Shown: piece after piece, positions 51,828 through 63,000 of the stretch | Layout of the letters: the number at the start of each line of letters is the position of its first letter | Numbering within the stretch: position 1 is the first letter of the stretch | Source: Vallitaleaceae bacterium 9-2 | Lineage (GTDB): Bacteria; Bacillota; Clostridia; Lachnospirales; Vallitaleaceae | Assembly (NCBI GenBank): GCA_038396585.1 | Contig: CP121691.1 | Coordinates: 3,100,001 to 3,164,000, forward strand | Reading direction: 5' to 3' | DNA length: 64,000 nucleotides | Notes under the pieces: model-generated | What the model was told of the DNA's origin: nothing | The model's input: the letters and a program-made list of their open reading frames with translations, nothing else | Databases searched by the model: none | Program-made: the position numbers and the translations under genes

Positions 51828-54800
51828 TTAAAACAATTCCAACGCTTTCATGACTCTATGAACAAACGTTATGGCTTCTGCACGGGTCAGATAATCTTTG
51901 GGTTTTATCTGATTTTCTCCTTTACCTTGAAGAATATCATATGCGACAGCTAGCTCTACACTATCAACCGCCCATGGCGCTACTTGTGCTTGATCTGAAA
52001 AGGCATTGATTCCTTTTGTAACATTGTTCGCATCAAACTGATCCGCATCTTCCTTAATCAAATGCATCATATGGCTTAAGATGACACATGCTTCTTCTCG
52101 GGTAATGGTATCGTTGGGTCGATATGCCTTGTTATAACCTGAAGCCAACCCATAGTGCGCTCCTGTTTGAACTGCTTCATAATACCAGTCCTTTGCCTCT
52201 ACATCAGAGAATTGTGTATCACTCATCTGCACATCAAGCCCCATAGCTTTGACCACCATTGTTATAAACTCTGCTCTTGATGTAAATGCATCCGGTTCAA
52301 AATGCGTCGCACTTTTGCCTTGAACAATCAGTCTTGAAGCCATCATATAGACCGTATCTTCTGACCAATGCTGATGCGTGTCAGAAAAATTCACATCTTG
52401 GCGAATAAGCACATAAGTTGAATTCGTTCGGCTATGAACTTCTGCATAGTAACGTCCATCTCGTTCAACGATTTTTGTCGGTACAGGACGCATACTATAA
52501 TTTGCTTCAATGACGACTGCTGTTGTAACATCCGCAGGATTCACATGTTCTGGAATAAGAATTAAGCGACGAATATATCCAGTAAATACGTTGCCCTTAA
52601 CCGTTTTTCCATTATATGAATACTCCATCTCAAATTCAACAGGTGTGCTCATGACCTCCAGTCCATCACGGGCATCTAGTGCATAGTTCATCTCTAGGTT
52701 ATTATCTTGTGTTTTTTTCATATGCACTGATACCAAAATCTGTGAAGGATTAACACCTTGACCAAAAGTACTTTGAATCGTATCAATGTCAATCTTGCTC
52801 GCATCTACTATATAATGGGCAAAGTCTGTCTTTACTTCTAAAAGTTTTTTTGTCGCTTGTAACGTCTGCAGATTCTCTACATTGAGATGAACTTGAACAT
52901 TGGAACTACCAGGCACAAAAGCTACTTCGACATTACCTTCTCCTACCTGTGCATCTTCTATGTCAATGACTATCGGTTCATCTGCAACTTGATCTGCATC
53001 CGGATTTATCGTTGGTGGAACTTGCTGATTATTATTACTGGATTCACTCTTTACTTTAATTGTAATCGTCCCTGTATCTGTCAACGTGCCATCTGAAACC
53101 TGATAGCTAAATTGTGTCAATCCGGTCGCTTGTGCATAATAGCTATACTCACCATTTGAGGACAAATTCAAAGTTCCTTGGTCGACATCATCAACTAATG
53201 TATACGTTAACATATCCATATCAATATCTAACGCCTCGATTTGCTTGTTAACTGTCTGTTTTCTCTTAACCGTTATCATGCCATTGTCTGCTACCGGCGC
53301 ATCATTTACCGGATGAACCGTCACATTGATTGCTCCTGAAGTTGTACTGATGCCATTACTCACTGCATATCTAAAGACATCTTTTCCATAATAGTTTGCT
53401 TCAGGCTCATATAAAAATGCACCTGTCTCTGCATTAATCGACAAGTCACCATGCTTTGGATTCGCATCGATGCCATAACGTACTGCGCCTCCATCCACAT
53501 CGTAGATAGGTAAGACACCTGTGATTACACTGTCTTCATCAACGGTGATATCGTCACCGATGGCCATAGGTAAATCATCAACTTCTTGAATATGAATTGT
53601 TATCGCTGCCTCCGTCGTTGTATATCCATCATCAAGCTCAACAACAAACTGATCCGTTCCCGTTACATTCGGATTAGGCATATACGTATAATCTCCCGAT
53701 AATTTTACCGTCAATGCGCCTCCACTCGTCGTCTCAACCACGGTAAAGGTAACTGTATCTCCATCCAGATCAACTGCGTTCAATGTTCCTTCCTTAAGCG
53801 TATCTTCAATAGCAGCAATCTCAGCATCAATTGTTGGCGGGTGATTATCCACTGCTGGTGGATACGTAGGTATTAAGCTAGCAAAATACGGGGTCGTTCT
53901 TCCTTGATTAATCGTCCATGTATTTGTAAAGTCAAAGCCTACAAAAGTTGCCGCTTCTTGCATTGCTTCCTTGGTCTTTGGTTCACCTTTACCTGTATCA
54001 AGCTGGCCTGAACGCTCACTGTCATAGTATCCATTATTCAATGTTGCTGACTGCTCACCAACAAGACCACCAAAATCAACGGTTCCTGCACCTACTTCAC
54101 TTACATGTCCTGTACTATATGCATTCGTTATGATTGAACTTTGATAGTTACGCCCTACAAAACCACCGACATCAGTATATCCCTTAACATTTCCCAGTGC
54201 ATAGCTATCGCGAACTTCTGCACTTTTAAATTGATTACCAATAAGTCCACCCACTTGTGAACCACCTTCAACGTCGCCTGTAGCGTAGCAATTAACAACC
54301 TGTCCATTGAGCGCATTACGCCCGGCTAGTCCTCCGGTATAATACATGTATTCTCCGCTATAATAATTAGAACCTTCATAAAGCGACTTACCGTATACAT
54401 CCACTTCACTATAAGAACGGTCAATCACACCTCCATTAAGATTATTCCCGACAAGACCGCCTGTATTTGTTGTCCCGGTGACTCGCCCTGTTGAGTAACA
54501 GTTGGTAACTCTGCCTTCATTCACCCCAACCAGTCCGGCGACATATGCTCCTCCTTGTCCACGATTTGTCGCAACACTGGAGATGTCAACGTCAACTACC
54601 CCGAGGTTCATAATATCCCCTTGAGAATATCCAAATAACCCACTGCTGTACATATAGTCAATGCCGTCTTGCGTCAGCCCATGGATAGTGTAACCATTCC
54701 CGTCAAAAGTCCCTGTAAAGGGAATATGAAGCCTATTCATCGATACGTCATAGCTACCAATAGGCATAAAGTTAGGTTTTGTAGATAAATCCAGATCATT

Positions 54801-56000
54801 CATCAATCTATAATTAAAGTCTACCCCTTCGCGTATCCGCTCTAAGTCTTCAACTGAATAAATTAGATAAGGATCTTCTATTGTTCCGCTGCCCTCTTGA
54901 AACTCCACCACGTGAAAAACTATACGTTCTCTATTCGATAATTCCTGTACCGTTTTACCCATTTGACTCGATACAATTCCTTCATCAGCGAGGATATAAT
55001 AGTCTTGATCCGCTTCAATCGGAGCACTAATATCTAGGTTAAGTATATTATCAACCACGGACCCTGTTGTCACATCATAGGTTCCTATTAACCCATCATC
55101 ATTTTTTCTATACACATATACCTTGCCACTTCCAAGTAGAATCGGGTTTGAATACACAAATTCTATATGTAGCTCTTCCGATTTAACTTCTCCAAATGCT
55201 TTCCCATATAAAAGTATAGGCTCTCTATCCGTAACAAGCGTTGGAAAGGACTCCCCTTCTTTTATCTGCCATATATTGGTAAAATCCCACCCTTCAAATG
55301 TTGCGGCAAGCTTTAATTCATCTGCCGTTTTTGGGTTTCCGACATTTGTCGCTCTTAACGTCGTCACATCTGCATTATAATAGCTTCTTGTCAAGTTTGC
55401 TCCATTATAAGCTTCAACAACACCCCCATAGCTAAGTGTTCCTTCTAATGAAGCATAACAATTTCGAATGGTTGTATAAAACGTTGTTCCCAATAAACCA
55501 GACACTTTTCCTGTTCCCTTACCTGTTACATAGACATTTTCTATCGTACCACCAACAGCAAATGCTGCATTTGATGCAATAGCACCTGAACCATAATGGC
55601 TACTTTGGGGTACTTCTAAAGTAATATTTTCAAACCCCAGGTCGGATATGACCATCCCTGATCCAATAGATTGAAACAACCCTACAAAAGGAGAGCTCGC
55701 TGTGCCTATCGATGTCATGTTGCGAATAACATATCCATTCCCATTAAGCTTTCCATTAAACGCAATCGGTAAAGGTTCCCAATCATTTACTTCAGATAAA
55801 TCAATATCATTGGTCAACATATAACTTCCATTTGGGTTATATATAATCGCACGTAGGTCATCTACATCCGATATAGGATATATCTTTTCATTACTCCCTA
55901 CCGACACCCCATAAATGTCACTTAAAGCTCCCCACTGGGTTATCATTAGAACTGCCATGCATATCGCCAGTACTCTTTTACATTTCTTTGAAAAAAACAT
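51828..56000 (-). CDS. SLH-anchored surface protein with GLUG and cadherin-like repeats
   Basis: About 1390 residues. Signal peptide at 1-33 (basic FFSKKCKR then a hydrophobic core). Residues about 75-240 and 370-690 contain GLUG-type repeats (GGLVGxN...NCYSTGxV), which form beta-helices. Residues 715-985 hold three or four tandem cadherin-like (VCBS/Big-type) domains with DxDGD and VDDLP/VNDAP junctions. Residues about 1040-1190 form a beta-rich domain, and about 1203-1390 hold three SLH repeats that bind pyruvylated secondary wall polymer. Probably an adhesin or S-layer-associated protein. The frame extends to 56036, but GGAGG eight bases ahead of the ATG at 56000 decides the start. Confidence 0.9.
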   Translation of the reverse strand: MFFSKKCKRVLAICMAVLMITQWGALSDIYGVSVGSNEKIYPISDVDDLRAIIYNPNGSYMLTNDIDLSEVNDWEPLPIAFNGKLNGNGYVIRNMTSIGTASSPFVGLFQSIGSGMVISDLGFENITLEVPQSSHYGSGAIASNAAFAVGGTIENVYVTGKGTGKVSGLLGTTFYTTIRNCYASLEGTLSYGGVVEAYNGANLTRSYYNADVTTLRATNVGNPKTADELKLAATFEGWDFTNIWQIKEGESFPTLVTDREPILLYGKAFGEVKSEELHIEFVYSNPILLGSGKVYVYRKNDDGLIGTYDVTTGSVVDNILNLDISAPIEADQDYYILADEGIVSSQMGKTVQELSNRERIVFHVVEFQEGSGTIEDPYLIYSVEDLERIREGVDFNYRLMNDLDLSTKPNFMPIGSYDVSMNRLHIPFTGTFDGNGYTIHGLTQDGIDYMYSSGLFGYSQGDIMNLGVVDVDISSVATNRGQGGAYVAGLVGVNEGRVTNCYSTGRVTGTTNTGGLVGNNLNGGVIDRSYSEVDVYGKSLYEGSNYYSGEYMYYTGGLAGRNALNGQVVNCYATGDVEGGSQVGGLIGNQFKSAEVRDSYALGNVKGYTDVGGFVGRNYQSSIITNAYSTGHVSEVGAGTVDFGGLVGEQSATLNNGYYDSERSGQLDTGKGEPKTKEAMQEAATFVGFDFTNTWTINQGRTTPYFASLIPTYPPAVDNHPPTIDAEIAAIEDTLKEGTLNAVDLDGDTVTFTVVETTSGGALTVKLSGDYTYMPNPNVTGTDQFVVELDDGYTTTEAAITIHIQEVDDLPMAIGDDITVDEDSVITGVLPIYDVDGGAVRYGIDANPKHGDLSINAETGAFLYEPEANYYGKDVFRYAVSNGISTTSGAINVTVHPVNDAPVADNGMITVKRKQTVNKQIEALDIDMDMLTYTLVDDVDQGTLNLSSNGEYSYYAQATGLTQFSYQVSDGTLTDTGTITIKVKSESSNNNQQVPPTINPDADQVADEPIVIDIEDAQVGEGNVEVAFVPGSSNVQVHLNVENLQTLQATKKLLEVKTDFAHYIVDASKIDIDTIQSTFGQGVNPSQILVSVHMKKTQDNNLEMNYALDARDGLEVMSTPVEFEMEYSYNGKTVKGNVFTGYIRRLILIPEHVNPADVTTAVVIEANYSMRPVPTKIVERDGRYYAEVHSRTNSTYVLIRQDVNFSDTHQHWSEDTVYMMASRLIVQGKSATHFEPDAFTSRAEFITMVVKAMGLDVQMSDTQFSDVEAKDWYYEAVQTGAHYGLASGYNKAYRPNDTITREEACVILSHMMHLIKEDADQFDANNVTKGINAFSDQAQVAPWAVDSVELAVAYDILQGKGENQIKPKDYLTRAEAITFVHRVMKALELF

Positions 56001-56100
56001 ACTCATATCCTCCGTATTTTTTGATAAGATATCCACATATTACACATTTTTTTTGTTCGTATAAACATAATTGCCAAAATTGGCAGTTTTTTTCCAAAGT

Positions 56101-56886
56101 TTACACAGCTTTGATACATTCAATGGCTTTTTGATACTCTTCATAGGCTTTTTTGTATTTGCTATAATAGCGTGTCCTCATGGGCACGAGATTTCCATTT
56201 TTCATTACAAAGACTTTGTTCTCATGGTGAATCGATGCCCACTGCATATTAATGATGTAGCTATGATAACAACGTAAAAAACTTCCCTTTGCCCCAATCT
56301 GCTGCTCAATTTCACTGATTCGTCCATAGCCACTTATGGTCGTTCCATTAATAAAATACACCTTGATTTTCTTTTGTACGCCTTCAATATACATGACCGA
56401 GCTTAAGGGAATAACATATTTTTCATTCCCAACAGAATCTTCCAGAGTCAATAGTATCTGTCGTTCTTTTTCAATGATTTTTTCAATTGAAGATAAAACC
56501 TTTTGCTGCTGTGGATCGTTGGGATCTAGATTTGACACAAGATTAGCATTGCGCACAAAGGCAATCAAGTACTCAATGTCACCGGATGTTATGATTTTAG
56601 AATTAATCTCCGTACGTATAAGGGTACCATCTTTTTTTACATTAATGCGGTCAATATACTCTTGGGGAAATAAGTCTTCTTTACTATAGATTTCTTTTAG
56701 GTAGTAATTGTTGGAATCAGGGACCAAATCTCGAATATTAAGGGTTGTCATCTCTTCAATAGTATAGCCAAACATGTCTGCTCCAGATTGATTGCACATC
56801 AGAATATCTCCTTTGAGATTTTCAATAAATATACCATCCAAAGACAGATCCAATATACTCAAAACATTTTTATCAATTATATGCAC
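56101..56886 (-). CDS. PAS-LytTR transcriptional regulator
   Basis: About 261 residues. A PAS domain at about 10-120 (LDGIFIENLKGDILMCNQSGADMFGYT), a short linker helix, and a LytTR DNA-binding domain at about 150-245 (YIEGVQKKIKVYFINGTT, FLRCYHSYIINMQWASIHH, PMRTRYYSKYKK). It has no receiver domain, so it probably senses a ligand or redox state directly in the cytoplasm. It lies alone between two large SLH protein genes, all on the same strand, and is a candidate regulator of them. The start is a GTG: at 56886, with AAGGTG six bases ahead, or at 56895. Confidence 0.88.
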   Translation of the reverse strand: MHIIDKNVLSILDLSLDGIFIENLKGDILMCNQSGADMFGYTIEEMTTLNIRDLVPDSNNYYLKEIYSKEDLFPQEYIDRINVKKDGTLIRTEINSKIITSGDIEYLIAFVRNANLVSNLDPNDPQQQKVLSSIEKIIEKERQILLTLEDSVGNEKYVIPLSSVMYIEGVQKKIKVYFINGTTISGYGRISEIEQQIGAKGSFLRCYHSYIINMQWASIHHENKVFVMKNGNLVPMRTRYYSKYKKAYEEYQKAIECIKAV

Positions 56887-56996
56887 CGTTATCACCTTGT
56901 CTATTTATTATAGTCAAACCTTTGTCCATTACTTTCCTTATATTGTATAATATTTTGTTTATTTTGGTCAAATGATTCTTGCGTCAATTCACTGTT

Positions 56997-57038
56997 ACAA
57001 AAAAAGAGATGTCGGAAAATATTTTCCTACATCTCTTT
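56997..57038 (-). terminator. Terminator after the large SLH protein gene
   Basis: AAAGAGATGT at 57003-57012 pairs with ACATCTCTTT at 57029-57038, with a GGAAAATATTTTCC palindrome in between extending the stem. On the minus strand a T run follows. It sits four bases past the stop codon. Confidence 0.9.
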
Positions 57039-57042
57039 AATG

Positions 57043-60000
57043 TTACTGATAAACCGTTTCCATGAATCGCATAATGATGGCTGCGACTTGTGCCCGGGTT
57101 GCACTATCTTTTGGCGCCAACACATCTCCCGTCGTACCCGTTAACACACCTTGTGCATTTGCCCAACTTACAGCTTCAAAAGCCCAATCTGCTATCTCCT
57201 CTTCATCCAAGTAGGAGGTTAAATCCGCTTGCTTACGAGTATCTAGTTGCTTGCTATTGGCATAGTTCATTAATATCTGGGCTAGTTGTTCACGGGTCAA
57301 CATATCGTCAGGTCCAAATACATCTTCTGAATAGCCACGAACAATATTTTTTGAAGTGGCCCAACGAACCGCTTGTGCATACCATGCTTGTGCATCGATA
57401 TCATCATATTCAGCTATTGCATCAAAAGATTTGGGTTCATTTTCAATCCGCCATAAAACCGTGACAATCATGGCTCTTGTCATTGTATCTTCCGGTAAAA
57501 ATTCGGTTGCACTCGTACCACGCATATAATTATGATAATCAACATACTTCACTGCTTGTTCGTACCAAGTATCCGAACTAACATCGGCATATGGAATTTC
57601 CCATGCCTGTAATACATCATAAGTCACCCTATAATGGGAAAAATGATTAACGGAAAAAATAACACATTCTTTTTTCGCATCATAGGTTGAAGAAACCCTG
57701 TTCATCTTACCTGCTTCATTGATGTGATAAACATTAATTCCTTTTGGATCTTGTCCTTTTTTTAATGGATACACAATCTCAACCGTTGCCGAACCCTCTG
57801 ATAGGGTTTTGATTTCTTTTTCGCCACTTAGGATATTTATATCATATGTAAGCGCTGTATCGTTTTCTTCTTCTACCTCACCTTCATTAACTTTTGCAAA
57901 ATCCAGGATAAACGTCTCTTCTGCCTTCTCGCCAATATGTCTCATCGCCCTGGCATCCAGTGTAACCGTTACCGAATTAGTTCTTAGGGTTAATGCGCTT
58001 TGCCCTGTTGATACTAAGTTCTTGATGGCTTCGGTTGCCATATGAACTGCCAATGTCTCTATGGTTTTTTCAGATTGAATGTTAATCTGAACATGTGGAC
58101 TTGTCTTTTGTTTATCACTTTCTTTCATCACTTGCTCAACCATGCTTAATAAAGTTGCTTCATCCACTACAACTATATCCGATTTTTTGGCACGTTCATA
58201 ATCAACATTCAGGAGAATAATCGTCTCTTTGTCTACTGTTACAGGCTCATTAAATGTATCCGTGCTTGGTAGGATAACCTCTTCTCGGATTCCACCTCCG
58301 CCTCCTCCACCACCACCACTTGGCGGTGCTGGTGGCGCTTCTTTTGAGACATGAAGGGTGTATGTATTACCGGATACTCCGTCCTCTGCTGTAACGATGA
58401 TCTGTACTTTATTATCCCCTGTCACCAAGCCTGTATGCCCGGTAATCTGCACATCTGCTGTAGCTTCCATAGATGTTGCCACTACATTAACGCTTGTTTG
58501 AGTGTGATCTATCGATGCCGTATATGCTTTAACGTCAGGATGAAATTCCGGAGATATCTCCACTCCTTCGATGTATAAGCTACTGAGTCTACTCTCTGTA
58601 GATGGTGCCTTTTCTTTTGTCACATATATGGTATACATCTCTTGAGTGATTCCGTCTTCTGCCGTTACAAGGACTTGCACTGTATTTTTACCTGCTGATA
58701 GATTGGTATGACCCACTACTTTTACATTTGAAGTTTTATCAAAAGGTATCGCTTCTACATTAAGGAACTCTGTCAAATAGTCTACATCTACACTATATTC
58801 TTTGATATCATCGGCAAAAGCCGGTGACATCTTTAGCCCCTCAATATTCAAATCGCTTAAGATTGCGTAGTCCGAACGTTTTCTTACAACAGCCTGAATC
58901 ATCGTGTCGCTAGTGATATTATCTACTGCAAAAATGCATTCACCTAATCTGTCATTCATTGGATAGTTCATATTATTATGGCTTACACTGACGATTTCAT
59001 ATCCACGTTCAGGCTCTATACGATATGTCGCTGAAGCGCCTTCTTGAACTGTAAAACTGCCATCTGCATTGATTCTATAAGGATTTGGCTTATCCACCAC
59101 TATGGACCACTTTGAATGCTTAGGTTGGTTATATGCCAGAGTATATGCATTAATAAACTCCACATCAATGTCATAAATATTTTGATCCAAGCTATAGCGT
59201 ATTTGTTCATCAATTACAGGGCGCCTATCCCCTTGGGAAAAAGTCGTCATATTGGATGCGATAACTTCATCATAAAGAACCTGACCATTCAGTGTCCAAT
59301 AATTAATCATCTGTCCCTCTGGGATGTTGTTCGCCTTTATTATGAACTCTTTTCCGGCAGGATAGACATGGTTATCTGCAGGAATCGGATTGTTCTTGGC
59401 ATCAGTTACCCTAAACCTGTCTGAGTCCACATATGAAAACATATATTGAATGTTGGCTGCTGACGTCACGTCAAGCTTAGCATCTGCGTTGGGTTTTGCC
59501 AGTATATAACTGGTTCCTCTATACTCTTTATCATCCACCTTGACAATACGATCGTTTAAGTACCAGCGCTTAATCGCATATCCTGGCTTTGTCGAAACAT
59601 CAAAGCGAACACTATAATCCTTATAGATCTCAATGGCAGGTCCTGTAACCGTTTCTTGGGAAGGAAGCTGCTCGTCGTATTGATTGATGTAGGTATATTC
59701 TATCTTCTCCAAAGCATCATTGGTATCAAATAATTGAACGCTATATGTCTCTTCCGGTGAATAAGGCGAAAACTCAGCCTCCACATCTATATCTGATGTA
59801 ATGCTGTCAATTGTATATTCTGGAATGGGTTCTCCATTCTCAAGTCGCTCATCAATCGACACTGTATTTACTTCAAATGCTGATAGCCTGTAGCCAATTT
59901 CCGGTTTACAGATCAGGGTCATCTTATCCCCGCCTTGTAGTTTTAAGTCCCCTGGTCTTTGCTTGACATCGTTTAGCCATATCTCAACGGCTCCGCCAGT

Positions 60001-63000
60001 CACCGTGGAAACCGACAGGTCATATCCATTGGCAATAGTTGATAAGCTTACTGTTGTCGGTTTTGTTATGGAAAATGTCGGCGTCGGATTAGTGTCTGCA
60101 TCTAAGTGTTCTTGTCCGTCAAATGTGCTGCCTTCAATCTTCCAAAAGGCGCCTTCATTCACACTGTACCCTTCTTTGACTTTTAACTCTATCAATGTAT
60201 CGCCACTAACCTTGGAACCATTTTCAATAGCGGCTCCAGTCTTTGCATTGATTGCCTGAATGTTGCCATTAAGATTCAGTAGATACTTATCCCTTGCAAA
60301 ATGTGCTGTGATTTTCGCGTGGCTTGCATCAGTCACAACATGTGATAAGGAATACGTTCCATTTGGATGCTTTGTACCTTCGTGTTCACCAGTAGCCCCT
60401 GAAGGCGTCTGGTCAATGTACCATTTGTCAAAAGAATATCCGGGATTTGCCTTAGCAATTACATCAACTGTAATCCCTTTATTTAATATGACGCCTGATG
60501 ATATCGGCGTATCACCGACATACATTTGCACGCTACCCGCATCATTATTCGGTGTGATGGTCGTTGTCACAACCCGTTGTTTTTCTTTAAAATTAGCTAT
60601 AATCTTAATCGGATGTTCTTCTAGGATATAATTTAGTATACTCTCCTTTTGAACCTCTTGTTCCAAATCAACCGGATTACCATTATCCAGATTGATGATT
60701 TCCCAGCCGTCAAAATCATAGCCGTCAAAAGGATGTGCCATGAATATCAGCGACGACCCTTCTCTGTACTGACTGGCAAATTCTTTATTTGCATTGATAC
60801 TAACTTCTCCTGCCGCTTCTGCATTTATCGTTTCAACATCTACTATAACCTCAAGACTTCGACCATAGACAATAAATTGTGTCTGTTCATAGATAAATCT
60901 ATAATCGCTCGGTAAACCTTCTTTGGCAAGCGGATGTATCGTGTAGCTTGACGGTGCCAGCAAACCGTTAAGCTCCTCTTCAACACGATTTCCTGCCGTA
61001 TTGACAATCATTGTCTCAAAACTTAATGCACTGGATTCTAAGACTTCAATCATTTGATTTTTGGTTCCCTGGTCGTATTGATCCGAGACGATTTCATAGG
61101 CATATCGAGGATTTTCATTTTCCGGTAGAATTCCTGTATCTGTCTTACTCATAATATATGTATTCTTCGTATTTTGCGCCGGATTGGCATTAACAATACG
61201 CACAATAACATCTAGCGGCGCGATTTCAAATTCCTTAAAATCAATTAACCACCCTTGTTCACTATAGGCATACATGATGTATTGTCCCGCTTGAATATTC
61301 ACTCCTTCTGTATAATCTTGCAATTGGCTACCATCTCTTTTTGAGTACTTATACGTCACCTCAGTAAGAGGAACTTTGGCTCCTTCACTAACTTCAAATG
61401 TCTCTAAATGTAGCGGTGCATTATATTCAAAGACACTTTTGCCTCCTTCACCCAAGGATAGGTAATACCCGGATGTAGAGCTACCGGTAACAAACGGATA
61501 CTCGCCGATATACCTGCGCGAATTAAATTTTTCGTCCCCGGAATATGCGATTGTTACTGAATATATTCCATCATTTAACACACCCAAATCTGCTGTTCCC
61601 AAAGCTTTTAGCGTTGCTTCTCCTGCTCCTGCCAAGGGTGAGAGTGGTACTTGCAAGGTTTTTTTAAAGTTATCGCCTGTGACCGATAACGACAATAGGT
61701 TCGTCGGTGCAACTTGGGCGAGGCTATCTGGCTTAATAATGACATCAAGCGCATACTTTTCTCCATTTTTTCTAATCTTAGCCTCGTCAAAGAAGACGTC
61801 ATATTTTGATACATTGAGTTGAAACTTCTTTGAATACGTGGAGATATAGTAGGTCTCTCTTGAACCTTCATCATAATATACACGATTCACCCGTAATCTA
61901 TACTGGGTTCCGCTAGCTTTAAGTGATGGAGAGCGAAAAGATATCGTATCTGCCGTCAATCCCGGTATATCTTGCCATACCCCATTATTTAAAGCTTGCC
62001 ATTGTAACGTTAGTCCGTCCGAATTATTAGGCGTTGTATCTAACATCGTATCTCCGTCTTTTACAAGCGCTTTAACAGATTTTGCACTATCGACTTTTAG
62101 ATCTAGAAAGGGTACCGATGTATTCGTACTTGTCATAAGTCCTTCCAATTCTATGCTTGGGTAACCGACATCTGTCGTTGTTCTTGCCACAAGTGTCTCA
62201 GAATATATACTTCTTCTGGGTTCTTGGGCGCCGATGGCTTGTATCGAGTATTTGTACTCCGTATTTGGATTTAACTGCGTATCAATATATGAAAATTCAT
62301 AGACTTTATCCGAATCAACATCCGTTCCCTTAGAAAATGGAACGGTGGCGATTTTGGTCCGACCACTTCCTGAAGGAAAATCATATTCACGATAAATCTC
62401 AAATCCTGAGATGAGTTCGTCATAGGTCCATTGCAGCTTAATATTTCTCGAATAATCCATTGCTTCTTCTGACGCATTGTTATCAATCACCTGTTCAAAA
62501 TCTTGAGGTAACTTTGGCGGTGCCACTACCCCACTGACAAGATAATTGACCACCGGAATCGATGAACCGTCATCCATTCGGTGCTTATGCATGAACACTT
62601 TCCAATTATAGCCATATCCATAAGGCTCAGCCTCAAGGGGCATATTCTGCATCTCTGCAGTAAATACACTCCCTGTTCCTTCGACTTTTCCAGTTGTCCA
62701 ATCAGTACCGCCACCTACAGTAAATCCAGCGGTCGAGCCTCCTGTAAAGCTGGTTTGCCACCCCCATTGATATGTTGTCATAATCTCAAATCCATTCGTA
62801 AATACTTCTGAACTTTCCTCTGTTATTTCGACAGATTGTATGATGCTTGCAGCATTTGAACTAAATCCAACACCTGTTGGATCGCCCTTATAGGCGATGG
62901 CATGTTGATAATTATCTAATGATGAGGGGTATGTCGTTGGGTCTCCTAAGGTGTGGGTCAATACTGATGCACCTACATCAGGTAAATCTTCAAAGACTTC

